64,000 nucleotides of DNA from Ascidia mentula (lineage: Eukaryota > Chordata > Ascidiacea > Phlebobranchia > Ascidiidae): positions 2,544,501 through 2,608,500 of the forward strand of contig OX387200.1 in the NCBI GenBank assembly GCA_947561715.1. Direction: 5' to 3'. Positions 50,127 to 62,144 of the stretch are shown here, one piece after another. A model generated the notes under the pieces. It ran no database searches, was not told the DNA's origin, and saw only the letters and a list, made by a program, of their open reading frames with translations. A program made the translations under genes and the position numbers. Numbering within the stretch: position 1 is the first letter of the stretch; each line of letters begins with the position of its first letter.

Positions 50127-52693
50127 TCACTCAATCAAAGATATAAAGCTCCCGAACGCCTTCAAACTGCCTTCTATTGAAATATCATTGGATGCGGGAT
50201 CAAGTTTTCTTTCTTTGACAACTATCTGGCGCCACACAGTGGATGGAGTGGTTATAGTGACGTTGACGTTAGGTGGCGATGAGCTAGGGTTGGGGAAGTA
50301 CTCCACTACACAGTGTCGAAGAGCGTAGAAGTAGGATTTGTCGATGTCGGTAAAAATAAAACCAACCGTGACCACCAGGTTGTCGTTGCATTTTTCAGCG
50401 TTGAACTTATACGGAAAGAAGGACATGAGATCGTCCGCGGGCAATTTTTTTAACACCAGCTCCCGTCGTGATTTTTTCGACGTCACAAGCTTAAGATCAG
50501 ACTCAACTTCTCGGACGTAGGTGAGGTAAAAATTCCGAGCATTGGCATTTTTCGTACACGACGCAAGTTTCCTCAGTATTCTCACATACAGGGATTTCGC
50601 TCTCTCGTCGTCATCGTTCTTATGAACCAAGCTCGCCAACTCCAAAGCCCACTGCATTTCCTCCAAGTTGCAGACACCGGAAGCCGCGAACTCAGTTTCC
50701 GCTGCTTCTAAACTTCTCTCTGCTTCCGTCACCAACACGTTTCGTCCAACAAGCTCTGACCACTTGGAGGCGCGCTCTGCTTTGCTGAGAGGATTGAGAT
50801 TAATCGGATCCCCATCGAACCAACCGAGAAAGTAATCGTAAACACTACGAACCGACCAGGCCACAGTTCCGTAATGTTCCTGCAGCCAAGGATGGTCCCT
50901 CAACTTCGGTGGAAGTTTTACTCTCTGCACGATTTCGTCGACTCCTAATCCCATATTCATTAATCTGATAGTCTGGTCGTTGACAAATTGTATCGCGTCA
51001 CGATAATGTGTTATTACGTCATAGATCTCTTCTTTTCCGCTCAGGGGTCTTGTGTGGGAAGGTACCATGTGGTGCGCCCCCAAGTTTCGTACCTTGTCCA
51101 AGCTTCGGTACCACTTTTCACAGCTTCGTGGTGGAGATCCTCGTATGGCGTAAAGGTTGGGAAAAGTCTCGTAAATGTTGTCGGCCGGCAAGACCACCTT
51201 CTTGTCTGGAAGCCACACAGTCGTTTGGTCGTCCGTCTCTCCGGGGGTGTGGATCAGTTCAAAGTTAAGGCCTGTGACGGAAAAATATTGAGAAGAAAAG
51301 AAAGCAACATGCAGAATTCGTCCATGCAACGTCACTATCCCGTTTAACGGATATCTGATAATATACATATAAGAATACGATGCGATAATCACAATTCTGA
51401 CTCAGAAGTCTTCCGTGATTTCCTTACAATAAGAAAAAGAAAAAAGCCTGGCTAAAATGTACACACCTGCCACTGAAAACTGTTGCCCGCCTTTGTAGGT
51501 GTGACTGCTCTTTGCCCAGCTCTGTGTGCCATTGTGATCAAACATTAGTTGGGGTCCAATTCCAGAATTAATCTTTTCTGTTCCCAACTCCAGGTGCATT
51601 CCAAATTGACGGCTGGCTCTTGCGAAGTTAATCCCGCCCAGTTTTACTTTGAAATAAATACAACAATAGGAACAGAATAACTTTGTTGCTCAATAGCCAG
51701 GTGGGGAGAGTAAGAACATGTTTGCAAAAAGCCAAAGTCAAAATATGTACTTTACTCATTGTGGTATTGCGAATACTAACAAATTGCTTGTTCGTGTGAT
51801 TGGATTTCTGCTGTGTTTCTTGTTAATCAGTGAAAATCTGTAGTGCTTCGTATCAGTCTTTGGTTTGTAACGTCTATAGTTACAAGTGCACCAGAAACTA
51901 TTGCTAATTAATGAAACTCTTTACGTTTTACGTGGGATGTGGCGATGTATTATAATGTGTTAGTTTGACTGGCAACATGATGCCAAGTCCATGAAAAACT
52001 ACTTACAAAAACGGTTGAATTCGTACTCTGTTGATTCGTGCATGTACGTTGGCACCCCTGGGTTTTCCTCCAACAGTGCACCGTTCCACTCACGTGGTCT
52101 GAATCATAACAGCACGAAGCAGGTAAGAAACCTGTCTTTGCTACAGCAGCGGATTAATCACCTGAATGAAAGTGGGTCATGACAATTCCCTTCAAAGGTT
52201 TCTGGGTGATCTTTCGAAAGTCCTTGAGAATTTTAAGAGCCTGTCCACCGAGCTCAGTGGTATCTACAAGGATGATTCCCTCAGTTCCTAAAAACACAAC
52301 GTTAAATTATGCGCAGGTTTGTAATTCAAGGCAGTACAGGATCCACGTCAAAGGCATTTACTCGAGGATCTCGGCTGAAATATCGAGCAATCCCCAAAAA
52401 GTTCACATTAAAAAGTAAAACAACATCTGTTTTCATACGTTGCTACTCCGTGAGGAAATCACCGTCACGTGGGGGCCTGACTCGATAACCCCTTCGTTTT
52501 ATGTATTATGTTTATTCTTCATGTGCGCAGGAATTTTGCGTGCAAACTTGCGCGAGTGTTCGATGAGACTCTGCAGCGCCCCCGAACGTTTTGTTTCTCC
52601 GACGTTAGGTGGCGTTCGTGCGCTATGCATCCACCGCAATGCGATAGCAACACAAATAACAACCGCAGTTAACTTCAACAAATCTTTCGACAT
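50127..52693 (-). pseudogene. Alkylsulfatase-like paralog D, probably broken
   Basis: Exon homologues: 52693-about 52545, 52287-52162, 52098-52007, 51646-51467 and 51271-50127. Exon 1 encodes the signal-anchor (MSKDLLKLTAVVICVAIALRWM) and LQSLIEHSRKF, but homology to C stops at 52545. The next roughly 28 residues (the KVTDGVYVA...LEG strand pair, plus splice donor) are absent, replaced by unrelated DNA with a stop. Exon 3 is 92 nt, not 93, so the frame shifts by one base shortly after the DHV of the zinc motif. Exons 2, 4 and 5 are intact, with T-H-F-H-S and VPSHTRPL preserved, and exon 5 alone encodes 381 residues. A recent pseudogene, or an assembly or base-call error at two places, are the readings. 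Confidence 0.75.
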
Positions 52694-55687
52694 GTTTAAC
52701 GGCGACACCGAGTTTAGGATTTAGTAAACGATTTTTTTTCACCCAAATGACTACAGCAAAAAGTGCACCCTGAAAATAAAATTGTAAAACTGATGTTTTT
52801 ATAATATTTTTTAATTTGCGCCGTATATGTTGCTTATTCCCTAGAGTTGGAAGGACTTTAAAAATCGTCACCACCCTTTATCTCCTGGGTTACTTACCTG
52901 ACAAGACTTTCACCTGTAATCAAGCTACACTAACAAGATTTGATAGGTTACAAAAATGAATATTTTGTTTTAATTAATTTACAATACATGATTATTAGCT
53001 GCCCTACAACACGTTGACGTGTACAAAATATTTTCCTTCATGCTCAGGCTGCGAGTTTATCACCTCAACACGTAGCTAGTCTTGCACAAACTATTTTATG
53101 TTTGATATTCGTGATTCAACAAACCTTCCCCGGAATATCGCGTGCAGATATATCACAACTGTCAGTACACGAAAGCGCGTTTATGACAGACTTGACGATG
53201 AAAGGCATATACGACCGAAAAGTCATTAACAATAAACAGTTTAGTAAGTGAGCATTTTGTGTTGAGTTAGCATTATGCCTGGCAGTGCCAGCAGCAAATT
53301 ACGATCATTTCTTGTTTTTTAATTCAAACCCACGTCATCTGCCGTCTATTAAAAAAGAAAAAGTGCTTTGAAATACCTTGTAGATTTTGTCTCCTTTATC
53401 GGTTTACTAATGCACCAATACGAAACACACAAGACAAATCTCGTCAAATTTACGTGTGAACAAAAATATTTAAACACAAGATTTTCCCAAGTCTGATTCT
53501 GCAACCTCTAAGGTTACTAACCTCACATTAACCATGATAAGCAATCTGCTAAGTCAGTTAGATCTGTCACTAAACTGATAAAAGAGCTGCACCCGCGATG
53601 TTAAACACGGTTAAGGTTTGTAGTTCAGCTCTGATGACCTCACGTGTGGTTGGAAATGCAAACACCACATAGCAGTATTGGAAGTCATGGTAAAGGCCCT
53701 GTCGATAAGGATGATGTGTCAGATCAGTAATTCTTGTAAAACCTTGCCTTGTGGCCTCCCTACGTTCAAGAGGCTCTTCATCCAGACAATGGCAAAGCAA
53801 AAATCAGCAAAATAAATCCTAGACCCTTGAATTGATATACAATGCAATCAATGTGTACTCTGCTCTAGGTTCCCCACAGGGCCATGACCACCGTTTAAGA
53901 AAACCTGTGGGGGTTAATGATGTTCTTCCTTTAAACACGAAGCGCGCTCGGATAAGTCAGCTCGATCTGCAACTAAACCGCTGCATTTATTCCGGTAATC
54001 CGTAATAAACATGTATAGGACAATGGAGGGTTAACCAGAAGGCAAACATGGAGACAATGGCAGACTGCAGCTTTAACGTTGTTTGCGTTGCGCAAATGAG
54101 CGCAGAAACCAAAATGAACTTAGTCGCTCTCTCGTCGAAAGGTGAACATGTTTTACCGCAATTTATGGCCAATGGTGGATTAATTCGGTCCTATAAGCTA
54201 AATTGCTTTATTGGCATTTAATGGCAAAGTTACGACTACCCCATCAATGTTCCAACGTTTGCGTTGATAGGGTCATATTATAACCAACATTTTCTCGCAA
54301 TTTCTGCCGAAGCAATATATATGGCTATCAAGCAAGTCACTCACTGTCTACTTGTACAAGTAACAAATATATAGATAACGTTTAGCCGACAAGATCTTTA
54401 CACCAAGTTGCAGGAATGTGTCGGGCGGAATGAAAGTTTTTGTGAGGCTTCCATGGCCGAAGACTGAAACAGTGGCCATTTGTATGTAGCTCACAGAATT
54501 TATATTATTGGCTCTATGCTTGTTTATGTAAACAGATCCCTTGACCTCGAAAAATAAAGGGGGCAATGATGATTTGAGGTCTGTTTTTAGCAGGTCTTAA
54601 CTACCGGGGTCTAAGTCTTATGAGACCTGAAACCAAAGGTCATCTCTTTCTCTTGGTCAAGTCTGATCTGTTTATGTGTTAATAGAAACACAACATATGG
54701 GGCTAGAACAAAGATTGAGCAGATACAAACAGTTAATTGCGACGCGCGTTGCGAGAAGTAGCGCGCGTTGCGAGTTCCAAAACAATAAGCGAGATAACGA
54801 GCAAGTCGTCAGCGAGCCAAGTTCATGTGCAAATGTAAAAGAGATGGAAACGATTTTAAATGATCGAATTTGAATAAAATATTGAAAGAATTCGAATTTT
54901 ATATTTTAAAAGTAAAAGAATTCGCAAAACTAAAACGTGTTGATGCCCACCTACATTTAAGTACCATTTCATGTATTCACTTACATTTTCTGTTAGCTGG
55001 AAATTCTGCGTTGCAAACAAAGAGTAACTCTTCCAATTCATAATAAAAACACCCCACAAACTCATTACTGAATGAATAATAACACCTCACACCACATTCT
55101 TATGTAAACAAGGAATGTTGTAAGGTTATACGAAAGTTACAAACAAACTTTTTCAAAGCAACTTAACCGTAACTAGTTTACAATTAAACCTTATAACCAC
55201 AGACTCGCAACAAGAAGTACAGCAACAATTTTGTTTTATTCATGGAATGAACTTGAACACGTGAATGTTTAACAGCGCTAATAGACTATAACGCATTTAC
55301 ATGAGAACAGCAATATATGGGACGAGATAAATAGGAAGTTGCATGAAACGGACAACAAATGATGAAAAGTTGACATAATTTGATATAGAGGATACGGGAA
55401 CTTGTGCCAAGCACTGTTTCAAAGTAATTTATGTTTCAATGTATAATTCTAACGAAACTATTTGCACGCGTGCAGTTTATACCAACGTATAAACAATTGA
55501 ACTTCGGCCGAATGCACTGTGTCCTGATAAAACTGGGTACTAAAATAATAGAACAATCACTCCTATATGTGGTTGAACTTTGTAAAGCATTTATAGCAAG
55601 TGGTTAATAAAGCGACTCCGATTGACATTATGTGAAAACTTTGGGGTCGATCCAACCGACCTCGGTGGTCGTTCCAACATCGGTGAC
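52694..55687. other. Intergenic between gene D and aldolase-like gene
   Basis: No exon recognised in 3 kb. A frame at 53570-53800 (minus) is open but shows no motif. A decayed hammerhead-bearing repeat is at 54383-54560. Confidence 0.45.
54383..54560 (+). repeat. Decayed sister copy of the hammerhead-bearing repeat
   Basis: Shares ACACCAAG(C/T)TGCA, and then GAAACAGTGGCCAT(C/T)TGT followed by AGCTCACAGAA, with 11925-12000. The CTGATGA core is lost and the middle is replaced by about 70 unrelated bases, so it should not self-cleave. Confidence 0.6.
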
Positions 55688-58681
55688 TCACTTGCTTGGA
55701 GAAGGGGGGACATATGCCGTCGAGTTCCGGAAGCGGAGAGGCAGCAGAGGACGCTGAGACTCCAAATGAGCCGGGGCATGGTCGGGGTAGGAATCTATAA
55801 GGAGCTCGATCAGCTGCTGAACTCGACCGGATGAAAGTGGCTTCAACCGTCTTCCTGTGCTCATTGCTCGAACCTTGTAGCGAAACAGATGCACATGTAT
55901 GTCATTAAGAAGCAAGGCACAAGGGTAGTTGGTGCTTCTTTAAACGTTTCAGTTTTTTTCTTCGCTACTCAAATTTTTTGCCATAAAAATACTCGAATAT
56001 TGCATTTTTTTGTTTAAATTTGCCTGGACTTAACCTGAGAAACTGTGCGATATATTTCAGAGGTGTTTGTGTCAAATATTACAAGAAATAACGCAAGGTT
56101 GAACTAAGGACAAATCTTAGCAATAAGAAGAACGGCGGAACGAAATGCGCCAATATCATTTGTGCGGAAACAAATATATCCGGTGGTACGCGACGGCATT
56201 CCAGGAGGTACGCGAACACCTTCCCGTATTTTGCAGACAAAGTTCGAATTAAAAAAATCGCTCAAAACTTTTGTTACTTTATCCCCTGTAGGTTACACTC
56301 AACTAGGTGGTGCGCAAAGAAACTGTTTTACCTCCAAATGGTACGCAAGTTGCGTAACGCAAACCAAAAAGGTTGGGAATCACTGCTCTAGGACACAAGT
56401 AGCGAACAGCTTGTGGCAATCATTGTCCTGCATTAACCTGCTTTAAAGCTGTGCTGTCCTTTGCTTTTTCAACAACGTTATTTTGCTAAAAAAACGTCGT
56501 TACGTAAATGTCGTGGACATCGGGGTTTCACCTGTACTGTAGCCGCTTGTTCCATCGCAATCATCTTCTCGCTCGCTTGCGCTATCGAGTGGCCAATTGT
56601 TGTCACCCCGTGGTTCATAAGCCAGAGGATGTGTTTTTCTTGGTAGAAAAATATTACAATTGGGTACAAATGTTTATGATGAATTATTGATTTTTCTATT
56701 GCGTGGTGCATTTTTGCCAATACACTGCCCCGCACAATATTCCCTTTTAAATATAAATAACTCAGAAAATGGTCTTTTCCATCAATATTCTCGCCTATTT
56801 AAGATTATACTCACGGCCAATCCAGGTAAACCAGTCGTCGTACAGAATATCCCAGTTCTCAATCTTGCTCGGGTAATACGCGATATCCTGACAAAGTTCC
56901 ATGAAACTCATATTCAGGTTTTCCAACTTGGCGTTTTTGGTGCAGCCTTAGAAAACATATTGTTTGCAATCCCGACATGAAGTTTTATGATAAAATCAGC
57001 TATTACGAAGTTTGGTGCGAATGAGCATGGCAGTGTTTTTTAGACATTGGACGCTACACATACAACAATATGTGGTTTACGGCACCCCTGTGGACTTTAT
57101 AAAGATATATTGTGGCATCCAGTGGAGGTAAATCAATGAGCGACCACCATAAATGCAACAATCAGCCTTTCTATCTAATACTAAGTGTATTTAAGGTTAT
57201 ATCATAACGGCAATTTGTTTCCTCCATAAAGCATTACTTACCGGTGACCCTAAGGTGGAAATGAATTCTAACAAAGGTTAATGTGATGGAAATCGACACA
57301 ACAAGACACATTGATATTTGCGTACTTGATACCGTACTCCAAGTTTAACTAGGATACAATAAAATAGAGGTGCTGCGTGCTCCCAAAATACCAAGCAAAC
57401 TGCACGTTTTGATATTCTGATATTTATGTCGGTTTGCATTACGCAAGAAACTCACTTAAGCTGAGTGCGTTGGTTGGGTGGCAGTGGAAGATTGCAATGC
57501 AATCAGGTCGGTGTTTCTGAAGTGCAGTTATAATTTGTATTGGGGTGTCCGGCATGTTCAGGTCTTCGTAAGCTTTCTCGCCTTGCGATGGATCAAACTC
57601 CACGATCGAGTCGGGAGTGACATCTGTTAAAAATATTAAATCACTGATCAAGTTAAAAAAGAGCTTTTTTATGCCTGACAGCACACTAGTGATGTGATGA
57701 ACGATATTTTCTGATGGTGATTTTTCCGTATTAAAATCAGGTGAGACTACAATTGAAGATAAACAAACCTTTCCAAAGTTCGCCGAACTTGACCATGATG
57801 TAACAGAAATCAGAGCCGTCCTTTTTCTTCGCAACTGCGATTGCGTGGTTGAACATGGCATCGTTCATTCCAATCCCGTAACTGTAAAAATGCATAAAAA
57901 ATTTAATTGCAATACTTTATTCTGGAAATGAAGAATGATTACAGTGAGCTGCAGAGAGAGCCACTGCTGGTTCGATGACAGGTCTCAAAACCTTTTTAAT
58001 TTTTATACCCAGTTATTTCAAAAACACTGTTTCCATTCTATATTCGCTTTATATTACTACCAATGTACATTATTCCATTTTCAAAGCGTGAAAAGTAAGA
58101 TGAATTTATGTCAATTTATTGAAAAATGACCAAGTTGCAGAGAGTATGACAAAAATTCGGCCTTGATTATGTAACTGGAAGCAAATATAGGCTCATGCTT
58201 ATGTATGACTATCTTACTAATACAATCCGCGGCATGCTGTGGCAAGATCCCGCCTTGCATCCCAGTTACTTGGTAGCTCGTCAGGTCGCTTGTGGGTGTG
58301 GCATCTTATAATGTATGGAGCTTTATGTTGTGTTTTGCTACGTAAGCAGTTCCCCATGTTTATCTACTTGTAGCGGAATAGGCGCCTTTTCCTTTTTTCT
58401 CCTGCACGGGTATCATTATAGTTACTCCAAATGCAAAATTGCAAGAAACACAGAGGGCTGCCTTGGAACCTGTCATGGATACATCTCTTTCTGTATGTGT
58501 ACACTGCCAAACTAAAGGTGTGTGCCAAGTGGGATTATACCGACAGTCAGTGAGTATTCGATTCAATTAACCCCAAAATTTCAATCTTACGTTTGTGGCA
58601 CCAGTTGTCAACATGTTTAACGACAGAAACCTGGGCCCGCCCAAACCTGTACTTAATCCACCACTTTTTGCCATCAAACAT
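55688..58681 (-). CDS. Class II aldolase/adducin-head domain protein
   Basis: Exons on the minus strand: 58681-58591 (tentative first), 58320-58224, 57881-57769, 57623-57456, 56946-56815, 56638-56532 and 55873-55688 (stop). These total 894 nt and encode 297 residues if the first exon is right. Seen: ARRDLATACRGFYGIGMNDA, NH (74-75), FHCHPTNALSLS (H147, H149) and LMNHGVTTIGHS (H210), then MIAMEQAATVQ. These are the metal-binding histidines and helix of the class II aldolase/adducin fold (fuculose-phosphate aldolase class), where a zinc-type ion stabilises an enediolate. The three histidines are all present, so it may be an enzyme, unlike adducins. Substrate unknown. The donor of the second exon (GTATTA) is weak, and the second exon may instead start at 58304. 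Confidence 0.72.
56110..56394 (+). repeat. Probable hAT-family 3' half
   Basis: Ends GGTTGGGAATCACTGCTCTA (56375-56394), a terminus typical of hAT MITEs, preceded by repeated GGTACGC motifs. No matching 5' terminus was found. It lies in the intron before the last exon of the aldolase-like gene. Confidence 0.35.
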
Positions 58682-59145
58682 GCGGCTTGCGGAGCCACGA
58701 GTTATGTAGAAAGCTTGCTACGATAAATATAATTTTAAAAAAATCCTGAATCTGCATTGGGACTTGAAGGCCTTCAACCTGAACATATATTTAAGAAACA
58801 ATCGCTTTCCAAACAACATTCATGAGTACCAAAGCTTCTCTTACCAAAACAGTTTTCGCTGTATCAGTTTCAACAGGAAAGCATCGCCATTAATCCAACA
58901 CTTTCGACTTTTCCTGGGCACAACCTTATGGTGGATGGCAATGACGCACAGGAATGGTCAAAACCGCCAAAATATACAATAATCAAAAATCATTTACATC
59001 TGTTTGTTGCACAGAATCTCACAGGACATTTTTTGCACCGTTCATTTACCAGTATTATGGCGTAAAAACATTCGTTTGAATCAACGAATGGGCAAAGCAC
59101 GCTACGTCGAACGTACGAAGAAAACTTCTTATTTCTGGAAGGAAA
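58682..59145. other. Short intergenic region
   Basis: Between the aldolase-like gene 5' end and the GPCR 3' end. Nothing recognised; it should hold the GPCR 3' UTR and the aldolase-like promoter. Confidence 0.4.
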
Positions 59146-62144
59146 TCATTTCCGCAATCGAGTTTCCGCACCATCGTCAGTCTTGTTTTCGGCGTGGCTG
59201 TTGTTGTTTGGAAGTTTGCGGGTTTCTCTTTTCCGAAGAACTGAAGAAGTTTTGCACAGAATGACAGCGACAAGTTTGCGAGAAATTTCAATGAAGTTGT
59301 CGTCCCTGAAGCTGTACACGATCACGTTGACGAGGCTGGAAAATGTTTTTTTTTTAATAAATAATAACTACATAACAAACACTGAATTCAAGGTGTTTGA
59401 ATTCAATTATCACTTTGCAAACAAAGCAATGTTGAAATTGCCGACGCTGCAAGAAAACCATCGCATCCCATTCATGGGAACACATTCCTTTTTGCAAACA
59501 GTCCAAGTGTTACCATATTGTGCATATTTTGTAGGCTTCCTATATTTAAGCAAGCAAAGTTTGCAGTTAAAAATATAAAATCAAACAAATTGCTACATCT
59601 TATTAGAACCATTACCTAAAATCATGCAACTAAACCTAAGCAAAATCAGCGTGTTTACTCTTTCATGTATGCAGTGAGTAACCCTGTCCATGTGCCGTAA
59701 CAAACGCCATATAGAAATCGAGCATAAGCTTTTTACCATTTGGTAGCAAAAATGGTGCGCGTAGAACCTGATGCAATGTAACGTACACCCTGTAATACCT
59801 TAAAACCACAGATATATAGCAATTATGTCACCTGTTTGAAGAACAGAGTATAAGACCAACCAGAAGAGGAACGCTACTGTCTTCACATGATATCTGGCCA
59901 GTGGAGAATAACACCAACCAAATTGTACCTGGAACTGCATGGCATTGGATATTGTAAATACATTAAATAACATTGTACGTTACGCATGCAATTGGACCGC
60001 TCTGGTATACAGACAGCTCAGCTACGTGAACACGACAGATGTAAAGTTTACCTTTTTCCTTGTTTGCCCTGATAACTGCATGCAACATAATATGAAAAAC
60101 ACTCTCGTGTAAAGTAAGTTCAAGCAGGTCAGTTTGAGGTCAATGTATACTTTTGTTAGATGTCTTAAAACCGTGATATTGGCGTGTCTAAGTTACGCGA
60201 GAAAAGAATGTGCAGCCAATTACATAAATCAGTTTTTATCTTTTATATGACTTTTTTATGTTTACCGTCTTCTTGAGGTGCATTTACTTACGGTTGTGAA
60301 GCTGTGCTTTATTACAAGTAAATGAGGTAATGAGTTATAAAATCGTTTGTTTTCGGTATGTTTTCATGTGAAAGCCATGATACACAACACCATGGTGATT
60401 TGAGCTACGTGACTACAACAGGCGTTGTAAACGTACGTAGTGTGAAGACAAAACCGAGCACCATGAGCAGCAAGCTCTTGCAAACCGCAATCTCGTTTTG
60501 GATCAGCTTCGCTCTGTCGCGTTCAAGACGCATGGATTTTGATTTCCGCGAGGTGACGCAAACGATCACGCCTGTCCAAGTTGAGAAAATGGTCTGAAAG
60601 TAAAATAGGTACTTTGGATATGGCTAGGTCAGAGACCAAGTTCAAAAACTGTATTTGTTTTGTTCTAATTTAAAGTGTCATCATGCTTTATAGCGATTTC
60701 AAAGGGAAAATTGTTTAATATTGTGTTGCTGTTGCTGCAAAGTATATTAATGTATGATAACCCTTCTTGTTTCTTTAAGTTTTGACCTGAAAAAGTTATT
60801 TTGGAAGGTAAACACCTAACTTACCATTATGATAAACGGCACGACGACGAACAGGAACATGATACAAACTTCAATTGTTTTCACATACTTCTCATCGCTT
60901 GAAAAATTGTACACAAACAAAAAGAAGTTGGCCATGTAACTAATTATGAAAATATCCTGGCATAAAACTGAAAACAAAATAAAATAAGAAGTAACGGTTT
61001 ATCAACCATGACATTTTTTGTGGAAGAAAAATGTATCCAAATGTTTGCTGTCACCAAACATAATATCTACGTGCTCGTAATCAACAAAAAGAACATTTTT
61101 CATTGCAAGGATTTTAACTCACTTGGAATTAGACACGTCGCAATCGAGGCGATCCATATAAGGGCAAGCCATATTAAAGTGCCCAAACTATTTTTTGCCC
61201 TCCACCAAAACGGCCACTTGATGGCGATCCAGCGATGAACAGCGAGGAGACTGAGATGGTCGATCGAAGCCACGTATGTGAGACCGAAAAAAAACGAGCC
61301 AGCCACAGCGGAGGGTAGGTTTTTCGGAAAGATTTGCGCCGAATCGAGCTGTTGTGGGTTTACACTTAAGGTCCACATTATGTTTGGAATCACAACGCAG
61401 AAAAGGTGAAAACCTTTAAACAATAAATAAACAACAGTTTACCGATTCAAAAAGTTGAGATCTTAACTACAGACTGCAATGTTGGCCTAGCGCACGAAAC
61501 ACTAGCTTGTAACCTAGATTATAACAACGTGATCCTGTCTCCTAGTTCTTTCCAGTCATGGCACAAACATTCATCAATTGGAAGAAAATTATAAAGAGTT
61601 ATCCCACTAAAATCTTGGAATTAGCCGCTAAATGTCGGTTTAAGTTAGTGTGATTTGGAGTAAGTCAATAGTTAGTCGATGCAATTTCAACATCCTGGAA
61701 TTATGCCGTGTACGCCTCATAATACTTTTCAAACTAAACTTGTTTTCTTGGAATGAAACAACAGTAACACACCGATTCTGCTCACCGTTAATCAAATCTG
61801 CCACAGCCAGTGAAGCTTTGACGAATCCAAGCTTTGTTTTTCCACGATTTCCATTACAAAACACTGATGAAATTACCATGGAGTTGCCGACCACGATGCA
61901 GAGTGCGATGATGATCAAGATTGCAACAACGAACCCAGCCCCTTCCAAGCTGTGACAAGATATGATTTAGAAGTGTAAAATATTATTGGCAAATGGATTA
62001 GGAATATCGTAGCAGAAACGCATTAACAAACCTGCACTCGTCGCATTTGTACAAGGGAATGGAAGAGCAGGCGTTGTAGGAAGTTTTAGCACAAAATCCT
62101 GGCATTCCACATAATGATCCGTTGCTGGTTCTTCCGTCAGCCAT
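59146..62144 (-). CDS. Rhodopsin-family G-protein-coupled receptor, atypical
   Basis: Seven exons on the minus strand: 62144-62032 (ATG), 61949-61786, 61413-61123, 60967-60825, 60593-60437, 59928-59832 and 59335-59146 (stop), encoding 384 residues. Seven hydrophobic segments. TM1 has GN60, TM2 LAVADL with D89, TM3 ends LSLLAVHRW (H152-R153-W154 in place of DRY), TM6 runs SLLLMVLGFVFTLRTIWLVL without the CWxP motif, and TM7 SSNSLVNVIVYSF has NVIVY in place of NPxxY. The Cys normally at the top of TM3 is missing. The 37-residue N-terminus has five cysteines (CGMPGFC ... KCDEC) and an NGS site. The C-tail is basic. Ligand and subfamily not recognised; the receptor is clearly class A in layout. 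An in-frame ATG 18 codons upstream is an alternative start. Confidence 0.82.

Noticed and set aside
53570..53800. Open frame of 76 codons on the minus strand with protein-like composition
   Set aside because: No recognisable motif and no start context; isolated in a 3-kb gene-free stretch.
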